In this document: in pieces, positions 33,295 through 43,079 of the stretch | How positions within the stretch are numbered: position 1 is the first letter of the stretch | Layout: every line of letters begins with the position of its first letter | Assembly (NCBI RefSeq): GCF_002964785.1 | Contig: NZ_PQCC01000018.1 | Span: 124,001-188,000, forward strand | Reading direction: 5' to 3' | Origin: Pseudoalteromonas sp. T1lg48 | GTDB lineage: Bacteria; Pseudomonadota; Gammaproteobacteria; Enterobacterales; Alteromonadaceae | Length of the DNA: 64,000 nucleotides | Notes under the pieces: model-generated | What the model saw: the letters and a program-made list of their open reading frames with translations, nothing else | Told to the model about the DNA's origin: nothing | The model's database searches: none | Position numbers and translations under genes: made by a program

Positions 33295-35031
33295 ATGTTT
33301 GAAGTGAAAGTAAACACGGCCAAAGGCACTAAAGTCGGCACCATAAAGTGCAATGAGACCACCTGTGTTATCGGTAAAGACAAGCGCCACCCCGTGGTGT
33401 TGCATGGCTTTAAGGTGTCCCGCGAACATGCAAAATTGTATTTGCGCGACGATGGCATTTATTTAGAAGACAGAGCGAGTCGAACCGGCACCCTGGTCAA
33501 TGGCAAAAGCGTTGAATCTGCGGGGCCACTTAATGGCGATGATGTGATTGAAATTGGGGGTTATCACCTGAGCGTGGTCGCCTCGGAAAGCATGAAGAAG
33601 ACGCAGCAAGAGCAGCGACAAAGTGCCGAGACAAACCGAGGGGGCGTGCCCGCCCAGGCACCTGCCTTTGAGGTGCCAAGCGTATCTGATGGTGCCACTA
33701 CCCAGGCGCCCAAAAAGGCGCTGGCCGCCAATGATACCGAGCAAAAGCGCGAAGAAATAAAGCTGCGCAACACCTGGCGTAAGCAGGTTCATAAGGAGTT
33801 GATCAAGCAAATCGACTTGCGCCGCGTGAATGTGTCGGAAATGTCCGATGACGAGCTGCGCACTCAAAGTAAGGGGTTAATTGACGCCATCATCGATAAG
33901 TTTGACTTGCCAGCGACCATTTCCAAAGAATCACTCAGCAAAGAGGTGCTTGATGAGACCATTGGTCTTGGGCCTTTAGAGCGTCTGGTGGCCGATCTGG
34001 ATGTGTCGGAGATCATGGTTAACTCCCACGATGAAATCTTTTTTGAAAAGGCAGGTAAACTCTACCTATCAGACATCGCCTTTACCGACGATCAGGCGGT
34101 GCTCGGCGCCATTGAGCGTATTGTTACGCCCCTTGGACGGCGTATCGACGAAGGCCAGCCCATGGTCGATGCGCGTCTCAAGGACGGCTCCCGGGTGAAT
34201 GCCATTATTCCTCCGTTGGCCCTAAAAGGACCCTGCATCACCATTCGTAAGTTTATGTCTAATAAGCTTGAGGCGGAAGATCTGGTGCGCTTTGGTTCAC
34301 TGTCGCCGGATATGGTGCGCTTTTTAGAAATGGCCGTGGTGAATAAGCGCAATGTGGTGATCTCCGGCGGTACCGGCTCGGGTAAGACGACTTTGCTTAA
34401 CGTTTTGTCCAATTTTATACCCGATGATGAGCGTATCATCACGGTCGAGGATGCGGCCGAGCTTAAGCTCTATCAACCTAACCTGGTATCCCTTGAAGCC
34501 AGGCCCCCAAACCAGGAGGGTAAAGGCGCCATCGAAATACGCGATCTGGTTAAAAACTGTCTGCGTATGCGCCCGGACCGCATCGTCGTGGGTGAGTGTC
34601 GTGATGGTGAAGCCCTGGATATGCTCCAAGCCATGAACACGGGCCACGATGGCTCGTTAACAACAGCGCATGCCAATACGCCGCGCGATTGTATTTCTCG
34701 TTTGGAAGTCATGGTGATGATGGCGGGGATGGACTTACCCATTCAGGCCATTCGCGAACAAATTGGCTCTGCGGTGAACATGATAGTGCAGCAGTCTCGC
34801 TTTAGTGATGGTTCGCGCCGGGTCACTTCCATTTGCGAAATTACCGGCGTTGAGTCCAATACCATTCAGTTGTCTGAAATCTTTAAGTTTAAACAAACGG
34901 GGTACAGTGAATCGGGCAAGGTGCTGGGCGAGTATGTCGCCACCGGCATGATCCCTGAGTTTTACGAAAAGCTGCGGGAGCAGGGAATGGATGTGGATCT
35001 GGGCATATTCAAGGTTAGCGGCAATGACTAG
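33295..35031 (+). CDS. cpaF: Pilus ATPase CpaF/TadA fused to an N-terminal FHA domain
   Basis: This is the secretion ATPase of the Tad system, of 578 residues against 420-480 for ordinary CpaF. The extra N-terminus (about residues 1-100) is an FHA domain: CVIGKDKRHPVVLHGFKVSR with the phosphothreonine-binding pattern, then RTGTLVNGKSV and DDVIEIGGYHL. A Gln/Ala-rich linker follows. The ATPase has Walker A SGGTGSGKTTLLNVL, an Asp box (VEDAAELKLY) and Walker B/His box (RIVVGECRDGEALDMLQAMN and GSLTTAHANTPRD). FHA domains bind phosphothreonine, so phospho-dependent control is possible. No TadZ/CpaE is nearby. Confidence 0.93.
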   Translation: MFEVKVNTAKGTKVGTIKCNETTCVIGKDKRHPVVLHGFKVSREHAKLYLRDDGIYLEDRASRTGTLVNGKSVESAGPLNGDDVIEIGGYHLSVVASESMKKTQQEQRQSAETNRGGVPAQAPAFEVPSVSDGATTQAPKKALAANDTEQKREEIKLRNTWRKQVHKELIKQIDLRRVNVSEMSDDELRTQSKGLIDAIIDKFDLPATISKESLSKEVLDETIGLGPLERLVADLDVSEIMVNSHDEIFFEKAGKLYLSDIAFTDDQAVLGAIERIVTPLGRRIDEGQPMVDARLKDGSRVNAIIPPLALKGPCITIRKFMSNKLEAEDLVRFGSLSPDMVRFLEMAVVNKRNVVISGGTGSGKTTLLNVLSNFIPDDERIITVEDAAELKLYQPNLVSLEARPPNQEGKGAIEIRDLVKNCLRMRPDRIVVGECRDGEALDMLQAMNTGHDGSLTTAHANTPRDCISRLEVMVMMAGMDLPIQAIREQIGSAVNMIVQQSRFSDGSRRVTSICEITGVESNTIQLSEIFKFKQTGYSESGKVLGEYVATGMIPEFYEKLREQGMDVDLGIFKVSGND

Positions 35032-35875
35032 TTCAGTGATCTTGATGACCCTGGTCGGGGTGTCGGTGGCGCTCTTGGTTTATGGCGGCAACTACATCTC
35101 TCGAGACCTTGCGGTTAAATACCGAGAAACCTTTACTCACTCGGCACGGCACAATCTGTCGGATATGTTCTTGTTTATCGAACCGCAGAAGTTGTTCGCC
35201 ATGAACTTGGTGGGCATGGCGGTGCTGTTTTTATTTATCTGGGCGTACACGGGCACGATTTTTGTCGCTTTCTTGATGGTGGTGTTGCTGTCGTTTGTGC
35301 CACCGTATTTGTATAAGTTTTTACAACGTCGCCGACGTAAAAAGTTTATCTCTCAACTGCCGGATGCGCTGAATATGATCTGCGCATCAATGCGCTCCGG
35401 TTCAAGCCTGATCAATTCAATTGAAGCCATGGTGAAGGAACAAGATGCCCCGATCAGCCAGGAATTTTCGTTGTTTTTACGTGAGCAGCGCCTGGGCGTC
35501 GACTTTAACGATGGCTTGAACAACATGCTGGCGCGTATGCCCGAGCAGGACTTTAAGTTGGTGGTGGCGGGCATGCAAATTTCTAAAGAGATAGGCGGTA
35601 ACTTATCGGAAACCCTGGAGCGTTTAGCGGATACCTTGCGCAAGAAACTGGAAATGGAAGGGAAAATCGACTCCTTGACGGCGCAGGGGAAAATGCAAGG
35701 GGTGGTGATGACCGGCTTGCCTTTGTTTGTGGGCTTTGTGCTCTATCAAATGGAGCCCACCCATATGGCGCGATTATTTAGTGAGCCCATAGGCTGGCTG
35801 GTGTGTTTTGTGGTCGCGGTGATGTTGTTTATCGGTTACAAGTTCATCAAGAAAATAGTCACAATAGATGTATAA
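35024..35875 (+). CDS. tadB: Tad inner-membrane platform protein TadB
   Basis: ATG 35024 overlaps the end of cpaF by 8 bases. The 283-residue protein has membrane helices near residues 5-22, 65-105 and 230-280. The T2SSF domain contains ISQLPDALNMICASMRSGSS, EQRLGVDFNDGLNNML and SKEIGGNLSETLERLADTLR. TadB pairs with TadC to form the platform that the ATPase drives. Length is typical. Confidence 0.93.
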   Translation: MTSSVILMTLVGVSVALLVYGGNYISRDLAVKYRETFTHSARHNLSDMFLFIEPQKLFAMNLVGMAVLFLFIWAYTGTIFVAFLMVVLLSFVPPYLYKFLQRRRRKKFISQLPDALNMICASMRSGSSLINSIEAMVKEQDAPISQEFSLFLREQRLGVDFNDGLNNMLARMPEQDFKLVVAGMQISKEIGGNLSETLERLADTLRKKLEMEGKIDSLTAQGKMQGVVMTGLPLFVGFVLYQMEPTHMARLFSEPIGWLVCFVVAVMLFIGYKFIKKIVTIDV

Positions 35876-35884
35876 GGACAGTAC

Positions 35885-36748
35885 ATGTTTATAGGGATAA
35901 TCGCCTTATTTGGCCTCGCTATTATGATGGGCTGTTATAGCGTTTATGCAATTAAGAAATCCATTCCCGACGAAAATCGGGACTTTATGGATCCGCTGCC
36001 CTCATCACTTCGCACCATATGGCCCTTGGTGCGTATCGCCGCCTATTATATTGGTGAGCGCCTGCCGATAGATTATCTGGAAAAGGTCGCCAAAAAACTG
36101 CAGGTGTCCGGCGTATCCTATATTTTAACGCCGGAAGAATACGTGGGTGTACGAGTGGTTTCAGCGCTGTTCTTTACCTTACTTGCCTATGCGGGGATGG
36201 CGCTGCTTGGACCCATTGACCCGTTAAACCTGTTGCTTGCAGCCGTTTTTGGCTCTTTTCTGCCGCTTATTACCCTCAATGACCTAAAAAAGAAACGGCA
36301 TATGCAGATCTCCAAAGCACTTCCCGTGTATCTGGATTTTATCACTATGGCGGTGGAAGCCGGTTTGAACCTGACCGGGGGATTGGCGCAGGCGGTTGAT
36401 AAAGGCCCTGAGGGGCCGCTTAAGGTCGAGTTTGAAAAGGTGATCCGCGACCTGCGCGCCGGGGTAACAAAAATCGATGCCTTCAGGGCCATGGCAGAGC
36501 GGGTGCAAACATCGGATATCAACAACCTGGTCAGTGCCTTAGCGCAAGCAGAGCGCACCGGTGCCAGCCTAGGCGGCGCATTGAGGATCCAGGCCGACCA
36601 AAGACGAGTAGAGCGTTTTCAGCGTGCGGAGAAAAAAGCGTTGGAAGCGCCCATCAAGCTTATCTTTCCGTTAGTGGCTTTTATATTTCCCGTGACCTTC
36701 ATCATCTTGTTCTTCCCGATCGTGATGAAGTTTATCTACGAGTTATAG
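35885..36748 (+). CDS. tadC: Tad inner-membrane platform protein TadC
   Basis: The 287-residue partner of TadB has a T2SSF domain with ISKALPVYLDFITMAVEAGL, RDLRAGVTKIDAFRAMAERV and LAQAERTGASLGGALRIQAD, and three to four membrane helices, the last one near VAFIFPVTFIILFFPIV. It is separated from tadB by nine bases. It completes the core engine together with CpaF and TadB. Confidence 0.94.
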   Translation: MFIGIIALFGLAIMMGCYSVYAIKKSIPDENRDFMDPLPSSLRTIWPLVRIAAYYIGERLPIDYLEKVAKKLQVSGVSYILTPEEYVGVRVVSALFFTLLAYAGMALLGPIDPLNLLLAAVFGSFLPLITLNDLKKKRHMQISKALPVYLDFITMAVEAGLNLTGGLAQAVDKGPEGPLKVEFEKVIRDLRAGVTKIDAFRAMAERVQTSDINNLVSALAQAERTGASLGGALRIQADQRRVERFQRAEKKALEAPIKLIFPLVAFIFPVTFIILFFPIVMKFIYEL

Positions 36749-36750
36749 CG

Positions 36751-37089
36751 ATGAAGTCAGTGTTTATATCCATAGAAGGAAAAGGTGAATTAGAGTTGCT
36801 GATGGCCGATAGCTGGTGGTTGCGCTTTAGGGGTTTACTTGGGCGCGTTATCAGCCCAAGTCAGGGGATGCTCATTACCCCCTGTCGTTCGGTGCACACC
36901 ATGTGGATGAGCTACAGCATAGATGTCGTCTATTTAGATAAAGAAAATAGCATCGTAGCAATAAAAAGAGATTTAAAACCCTGGAAATTCAGTGCCTGTT
37001 CCGAGGCTTATAACCTTATTGAGTTATTGGCAGGGCAGGCAGAATTCTGGTGCTTTAAGGAAGGAAATACAATTGAGATATCGGGGTAA
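36751..37089 (+). CDS. DUF192 protein inside the Tad operon
   Basis: The 112-residue product is a DUF192 domain by pattern: WLRFRGLLGR, GMLITPCRSVHTMWMSYSID, VVYLDKENSIVAIKRDLKPW and LIELLAGQAEFW. It lacks the signal peptide that many DUF192 proteins have. It starts two bases after the tadC stop, so it is co-translated with the pilus genes. DUF192 is not a standard Tad component and its molecular function is unknown. Confidence 0.85.
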   Translation: MKSVFISIEGKGELELLMADSWWLRFRGLLGRVISPSQGMLITPCRSVHTMWMSYSIDVVYLDKENSIVAIKRDLKPWKFSACSEAYNLIELLAGQAEFWCFKEGNTIEISG

Positions 37090-37092
37090 ATA

Positions 37093-37569
37093 ATGAGGAT
37101 CTATTTGGTTTTACTATGTGCCTGTTTGCTTCTGACTGGTTGTGCAAGTTCTCAGAACAAGGGTGACACCGAGAAGCTAAACCTAGTGCAGTTGGAGAAT
37201 CAAGCCGAGGCGGCGTACGTGGCCGGTCATTTGGATATGGCCGAGGGCATGTACAGACAACTACTTTCTGCCAAAGAAGGGTATGCACCGGCCTGGTTTC
37301 GCCTCGGTAATATCTATGCCCGAACAAACCGCCTAAATGCCGCCGTAAATGCTTATCAGCGCTGTATTCAAATTGATAATGAGCATGAAAAGGCCTGGTT
37401 CAATTTGGCCGTTACGCGCATGCGTCAATCCACCAATGTGATTATACAAGCGCAAGAACATGTAAGCAGCGATACCCAGATAAAAGCGCAAATGGATGAG
37501 CTTTTTATACAACTAATGAAATTGCAGACAGGGAAGGCTAACAATGCAAAGGCGCACGCGGATACCTAG
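37093..37569 (+). CDS. tadD: TPR lipoprotein, TadD-like
   Basis: A lipoprotein signal (YLVLLCACLLLTGCASS, lipobox LTGC) is followed by at least two tetratricopeptide repeats in 158 residues: QAEAAYVAGHLDMAEGMYRQ, APAWFRLGNIYARTNRLNAA and KAWFNLAVTRMRQ. TadD proteins are outer-membrane pilotins that help the secretin to assemble. The gene overlaps the following TadE-like gene by 26 bases. Confidence 0.85.
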   Translation: MRIYLVLLCACLLLTGCASSQNKGDTEKLNLVQLENQAEAAYVAGHLDMAEGMYRQLLSAKEGYAPAWFRLGNIYARTNRLNAAVNAYQRCIQIDNEHEKAWFNLAVTRMRQSTNVIIQAQEHVSSDTQIKAQMDELFIQLMKLQTGKANNAKAHADT

Positions 37570-38314
37570 TATCGGGGCCGTCAAGGGGCAGGCCATGGCG
37601 GAGTTTTCGATATCTCTGCCTTTCTTAGCGCCGTTTATCTTGGTGCTCATCATGTTGTTGGTGCAGTGGCTCTTCATCTACAAAGAAAAAGTGACCTTAA
37701 ATGGCGCGGTGTTTGAAGCCGTTCGAGCGGGTGCCCTAAACCATGGTAGCCCTGAGGCAATGAAAGATGCGCTCGCCCAGGGCATGATGCCTCTGTTTAT
37801 GGAAGCCGACACCGATGCCCCGGACGTTGCCGATGTCGCGACGGCCTATGCAAAAGCGAGGGCGTACGTGGCAATTGGCTCGGACATTATTATTTTAAAC
37901 CCCACGCCCGCTGTTTTTAATAAATTCAAGCAACAGCGTAAATACAAGGGGGTTGGCACACTCTATGAGATACCTAACGACAACCTGATGTATCGCAGCA
38001 GCGCTGCGGTTAGGGTATACGATGATGTGAAAATTAATATTCAGGATGCGAATTTATTACAGATAGAGGTTAACTGGTGTAAGCGCTTGGAAGTGCCCAT
38101 TGCCAACTGGGTTATTGGCGAAATACTGACATTGAAAAACGTCGACCCAAATCCCCTGTCGGATAATTACGTCAATTATATTCCTGGGCAGGAGCAATTA
38201 AAGTGCAATGCCTTGGGAGCCGCCGCCGGGAATGCACAAAACGGCCAAACAGATTATTACATAACTCTTAAATCCTATGCGTTAATTCGAATGCAATCGC
38301 CGTTTCGAATGTAA
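37544..38314 (+). CDS. TadE-like pseudopilin 2
   Basis: The 256-residue protein has a long basic leader (QRRTRIPSIGAVKG) and the processing site G/QAMAEF with Glu at +5, followed by SISLPFLAPFILVLIMLLVQ and EKVTLNGAVFEAVRAGAL, a TadE-like arrangement. The remaining soluble domain has no recognised family. It starts within the end of tadD and stops 29 bases before the large lipoprotein's ATG. Confidence 0.75.
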   Translation: MQRRTRIPSIGAVKGQAMAEFSISLPFLAPFILVLIMLLVQWLFIYKEKVTLNGAVFEAVRAGALNHGSPEAMKDALAQGMMPLFMEADTDAPDVADVATAYAKARAYVAIGSDIIILNPTPAVFNKFKQQRKYKGVGTLYEIPNDNLMYRSSAAVRVYDDVKINIQDANLLQIEVNWCKRLEVPIANWVIGEILTLKNVDPNPLSDNYVNYIPGQEQLKCNALGAAAGNAQNGQTDYYITLKSYALIRMQSPFRM

Positions 38315-38343
38315 TGGAATTCAATTTTAAAAGGGTAAGGACA

Positions 38344-41300
38344 ATGAACGCAAAACAACTTCTCGCCATGCTGTTGGCAGGAACACTGAGCATAACGCTC
38401 GCAGGGTGTAATGAATCACTCGATGAAACGACTCCTACAGAACAACCAGATTCCGGCTCGGGTGATGGTTCTGGTGATGGTTCGGGTGATGGTTCGGGTG
38501 ATGGTTCGGGTGATGGTTCGGGTGATGGTTCGGGCGATGGCTCAGGAGACAAGGAACCACCGGTGGGCACTTGGGAGAACCAAGATGAGGATAAGGATGG
38601 TGTGTTAGATGCCGATGATGATTATCCTTTTGATCCAAGCAAAAGTGCGTATCCCGTCTATGAGGAAGAAGAGCCAAATGATAACCCCTCGGTGGCGACG
38701 CCAGTAGAACTTGAGCAGGGTTTTAGGGTAAAAGGCACCATCTCTTCGCGCACGGATAAAGGGGATTTGTTCGGCTTTGATGTTGATGAGGTTACGCTGA
38801 TAACGGCGGTATTTGAGAGTCCGGCTGAGCGCTTTAGTCCTCAGGTCTATATGTCGAACTCCGAAGGGCAGGTAATAGACAGTTTTGTGCTCAACGAATT
38901 TACCAAGGGTGGCAAACATATTGTTAATTTCCAACTGTTTGAGCCTGGTCGCTATCAACTTAGTGTGATGGATAATAACTATGCCGGTGGAACGGATCTC
39001 ACTTATGAGGTCGTGGTTTTTCATGATCAAGATGTGGATGCCTTTGATGACGCTAAAGAGCGTGCCTTTGCCAGTGACTTGATAAAAAACGACCAAGATG
39101 AAGACGGTATTTTGGATGGTCTGGAGTTCACCTTACTCTACACCACAGAGCACATTGACTTTGACGAAGACGGCTTGGCTAACTGGCAAGATATGGATTC
39201 CGACGGCGACTCTTTTTCGGATAAGATCGAAGGGATTGAAGACCTCAATGGTGATGGTTTTGCCAATTATCTCGACCGCGACGCCGATGGCAATACCATA
39301 GATGACAAGATAGAAAGTGGCGATCCTCTGGCTCCAAACGATTTTGATAATGACAATATTATCGATCACCTGGACTTAGATGATGATGGCGATGGTATCT
39401 TTGATATCAATGATATGAATCGGTTAAAGCAGGCACAACGCGTTGTTCCAAGCAGCCCTGATGATTTCTCTATTGAGTGGCTATACAACCTGCATAATGC
39501 TGCGTTTACCGTGCGTTCCTTTGTACGCGCCGGCGACCCCGCCGAGCTAGTGGTACGCAATCTACCACAAGAGCAAAACCTGGTTGTTGTTTACACCATT
39601 AATGGTCAGGTGTTCAACAGCATTCCAGCGAGCACTGAGGTAGTCGACAATGAAACGCGCCTGTCATTGGAATTACCAAATCTGGTTGGCACAGGGTCGA
39701 TTAAGCTGGCTTTTGGTGAAAAAATCTCAGACGAGCTGCCTATCGAGATAGTGGCACCAGAAAGGCCGTTGATCCATACCGGCCCATCAAGTTTCAGGCC
39801 GGTGACACTATCACCCTCAAGGGAGATAATTTTGACCTAGACGATACCGCCGTCGTTTTCCAAGGCACACCCGTGATGCCCTCGGTAAATAATGGCAGTG
39901 AGATAGTGGTAGAAGTTCCTGAGGGCATAGCCGCAGGGCGGTATTGGGTGTCCAATGCTCAAGGCAGCAGTAATGAAATGAGCTACTTCCTAGAGCAAAA
40001 CATTGCCTATAGTGTCGCTGTTGCCGGAGCAAGCCCCATTTACTCGATTGGCGGCATAGTGCCTAGTCATGCGACTGAAGTTTCAGGAAATACAGTGCAG
40101 TTTAAAAAGCTAGGCAACAGCGCCGAGGTTCTCTACTCATTCGCGCTAAATGGTAATGGCCAGCCTGAAATGTATCTCAGCGCTATCCTGGAGGCCGGCG
40201 TGCAGGAGGTAGAGTTTAGCTATCGTTCTACCGCTCTGGCGAATATGGCTTCACACCTGATTTTTTTCATTGAAAGTAAAGGCATGAGCCTTGATGAGGC
40301 CGCAGACATTCTTGCCCAAAGCCCCGAGTTTGCCAATTACTTGCAAGAGGTGACAGAGGCACTTGAGGCTGATAAGGGTTTCTTCTCATTCGCAAATGCG
40401 CGTCCAGGCAGCGCTGAGTTATTGAATAAATACAGCGAGCATTTCAAAAACTATATCGACAATGCCAAGAGTCAAAGTAGCCTCAGTGCAGACCAATTTA
40501 ACGCTGCCAATTATTCACGGGCGCATGTGTTACGTGGTGCAACGTTAAACGCGGCTACCACAGAAGCAGTAGATACCGATATAGAGCCCAGTATTGTGTC
40601 TTATCCTGAGACCAATGGGACCTGGAACCTGTTCGACATGAGTATGGAGGCGTCCACATTTTTAGATAACTCAGTTGAGCTTGGCAATAAATGTGGCGAA
40701 GGTGTAGACCCCAAATGGTACGAGGTACTGGGCTATGATGGTTGCGTTCGCTTAGAGAACCGGAGTCAGTTATACCTCAGTTATAGAGTCTATGAGGTGG
40801 ATCCGGCAACGGGCGAGATCCCCGCTGACGCCATCAGCTCACCCTTAGCTGAACACATAGACACGCCATATCACACCGCCATGGCATCTCCTACCTCTGG
40901 TACTTTCCTGGTGTTTGAGTTTTGGTCTAGCGATAAATTGATCGATACATGCGTTTACAAAGACTGTGCGTATCAGATCCTAACCCCTGGTGTAGACGGT
41001 AGTTTTGGTCCGACTCCATTTAATCTAACGGGGACAGAAAGCCATAACCAAATTGCGCAAAAAGCACGACGTATGCTGACCATTCGCACCATTATCGATA
41101 ATATCATCATTCGATTTTATTCAATCTTATTTGATGCCGCAGGCCTAGGTTTAGATAAGGGTGCGCTAAAAAAGCCGGAGCAAGCGCGTGCTGTTATCAA
41201 GGCTGTGTATGAGTACATGCCAGCGCTCACCTCGGAAGTGGAGAAACTGGCGAGTAAAGAAAAGGTCACCGAACAAGAGTGGATCGACCTAAGCCAGGCG

Positions 41301-42572
41301 ATAGGTCTGGAAATCTATAACAAAGAAATTAAACCCATTATGACGGATCTGAGTAATTTCCCGAACATCAAACTCGGTCCCACAACAACCGCATTACTCA
41401 AGGTCTTCGCGTATGACCAGGCAGACTTTATTCAAGCACTGGGTCAAAAACTCGCGAAAAAGCTCATCCCGGGCTTTGGTGCGGTAGAGACAGCCTATGA
41501 AGCAAGCCAATTGGCCACGGCCATGGTTGATATGGGTAAAACCATTAAAGACCTAGCCACGGTACCAAGCAAACTCGATTATGTGGTTTCCTGGGGATTA
41601 CAACTGGCTGATATTACCCCAAGAAGTATCCAACAAAATGGCCAAGCAAAGACCTTTACCCTGGTTGGCAGTGGTATGGCCGTTCAAAAAGGGGTTTTCA
41701 GTGATGAGGACCCAGAAGTCTTAGTGATTGACACGGCAACGAATGAGCGGCTCGATGTCACCTTTTTGAGTGTGAATAAACAAGGCACTGAGCTGGAATT
41801 TATGCTCGCTAACGTTAGCCAAATAGATGCGGCTAAAGGGCCACTGGATGTCTATGTAGAGCACCGTGATGATAAGGCGAAGTTACCCTATCAAATACTG
41901 GTCGGAACCGACCTGATGATTTCAGCTATTACTCCAAATAGGGCAAAAGCCGGTGAACAGGTAACAATCAGTGGAATAGGCTTTAGTGAACAGCTTGTGG
42001 GCAATATCGTGCGCTTTGTCAGTGAGTCCGGTGAAGTGAAGCGGGCGAGTGTCACCGCAGCGACCACAGAGTCTCTTACTGTCACCGTGCCGGACTCGCC
42101 GGGTGCCGGCTATGTCACCGTGGAAGTCGGGGGAGAGGTGAGTAACCAGCTGCCATTCTTTGGCCCTGGGCAAGTGAGCATTACCTTTGGTGATAACGGT
42201 AACTTTAATGATGATGTCTATAAACTGGCCGTAAATGGCAGAGTGATTTATGAAAACGGGACGCCGAAAAGAAAGGTGGGTCCTCTGGCTATAGCCTTGG
42301 ATGAGGGTGAGCACACGGTGGAGTTGACCGGTATTCGTGCCGACGATGGTATAGGAACCTATTATATTGAGTTTTCTGGGGATGTTGTAAATGTCAGCGG
42401 TGACGCGCAATCGGGTAGGGATCTTTGCCCAGAAGTGGTCAAAACATTTACCATCACAGTCGGCCCGACTGTCGCTAATTCAGTGCCAAGTCAGCGTAGC
42501 TATGTTATTGATCCCATGTCTATTTTACAGGATGAAAGTAGTTCCGCACCCAGTGAGTGTGCTGGGCAATAA
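38344..42572 (+). pseudogene. Very large lipoprotein with calcium-repeat and IPT/TIG domains, one-base frameshift
   Basis: ATG 38344 opens a lipoprotein signal (MLLAGTLSITLAGCNES, Cys22). A tandem GSGD linker (residues about 38-69) precedes aspartate-rich thrombospondin-type calcium repeats (DEDKDGVLDADDDYP, DFDEDGLANWQDMDSDGD, DLNGDGFANYLDRDADGN). The frame breaks near 39788: after HTGP, the +1 frame continues as IKFQAGDTITLKGDNFDLDD, an IPT/TIG strand, and runs on to 42572. The overall length of 4229 bases is one short of a multiple of three, so a single C seems to be missing from ggccc. Repaired length is about 1409 residues. A second IPT-like domain is near ITPNRAKAGEQVTISGIGF. Probably a cell-surface adhesin tied to the pilus locus. 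Confidence 0.78.
38456..38551 (+). repeat. Tandem 12-bp repeat encoding GSGD x8
   Basis: Eight near-identical copies of ggttcgggtgat encode the flexible linker. The unit is a multiple of three, so copy-number changes preserve the frame. Confidence 0.9.
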
Positions 42573-42587
42573 CTACAAACACTAGAT

Positions 42588-42610
42588 GGCCCTGATCACA
42601 GGGCCTTTTT
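42588..42610 (+). terminator. Rho-independent terminator after the large lipoprotein
   Basis: ggccctg-atca-cagggcc followed by five T residues closes the Tad operon. Confidence 0.8.
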
Positions 42611-42621
42611 AAGGAGAAAAT

Positions 42622-43077
42622 ATGAAGCTATCACCTTTGCTAATCGCCACAGCCGTCCTCTCATATAATGCCAGCGCAGCAGACTACAGTGTGCCAATCG
42701 AAAACTGCGTAAAAGCAGCCGAGGCTGTTAAGAATAATGATGCGGCCTTGTTAAAACCACTGGTAAGAGATTTGAGTCCTGAAGAAGAAAAAGCCATGGC
42801 TTCTTATCTTGCAAAAACGCATAAGTATTTCACAAACGGTAGTTATCAGGGCATTCATAACTTTCGTACAAACGAGGTGCAAGTGATAGAAAATGCCAAA
42901 ACCAGCATCTATCAACGCACGCGAAAAAATGCAGAAAAGTACGATTACGACGAAGAAATTTGGGTAAATTATACTTTTGACACTAGCTACGCAGGCAAAG
43001 AAAATGGTCAAAAAAGCGGGCAGTGCAAGTTTGCACAACTGGATGGCCGCTGGGTCATGATGAATGTATTAAAGTAA
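42622..43077 (+). CDS. Small secreted protein of unknown function
   Basis: AAGGAG (42611-42616) lies five bases before ATG 42622. The 151-residue product has a signal peptide (LSPLLIATAVLSYNASAAD). The mature domain includes EAVKNNDAALLKPLVRDLSP and ends with a two-strand-like segment SGQCKFAQLDGRWVMMNVLK. That arrangement resembles small DUF4878/NTF2-like stress proteins, but I cannot claim membership. It starts 12 bases after the operon terminator and is followed after two bases by the next gene. Confidence 0.65.
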   Translation: MKLSPLLIATAVLSYNASAADYSVPIENCVKAAEAVKNNDAALLKPLVRDLSPEEEKAMASYLAKTHKYFTNGSYQGIHNFRTNEVQVIENAKTSIYQRTRKNAEKYDYDEEIWVNYTFDTSYAGKENGQKSGQCKFAQLDGRWVMMNVLK

Positions 43078-43079
43078 TC

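Noticed and set aside
38268-38570. A minus-strand frame rich in PSPE repeats
   Set aside because: It is the reverse translation of the GSGD-coding repeat in the large lipoprotein.
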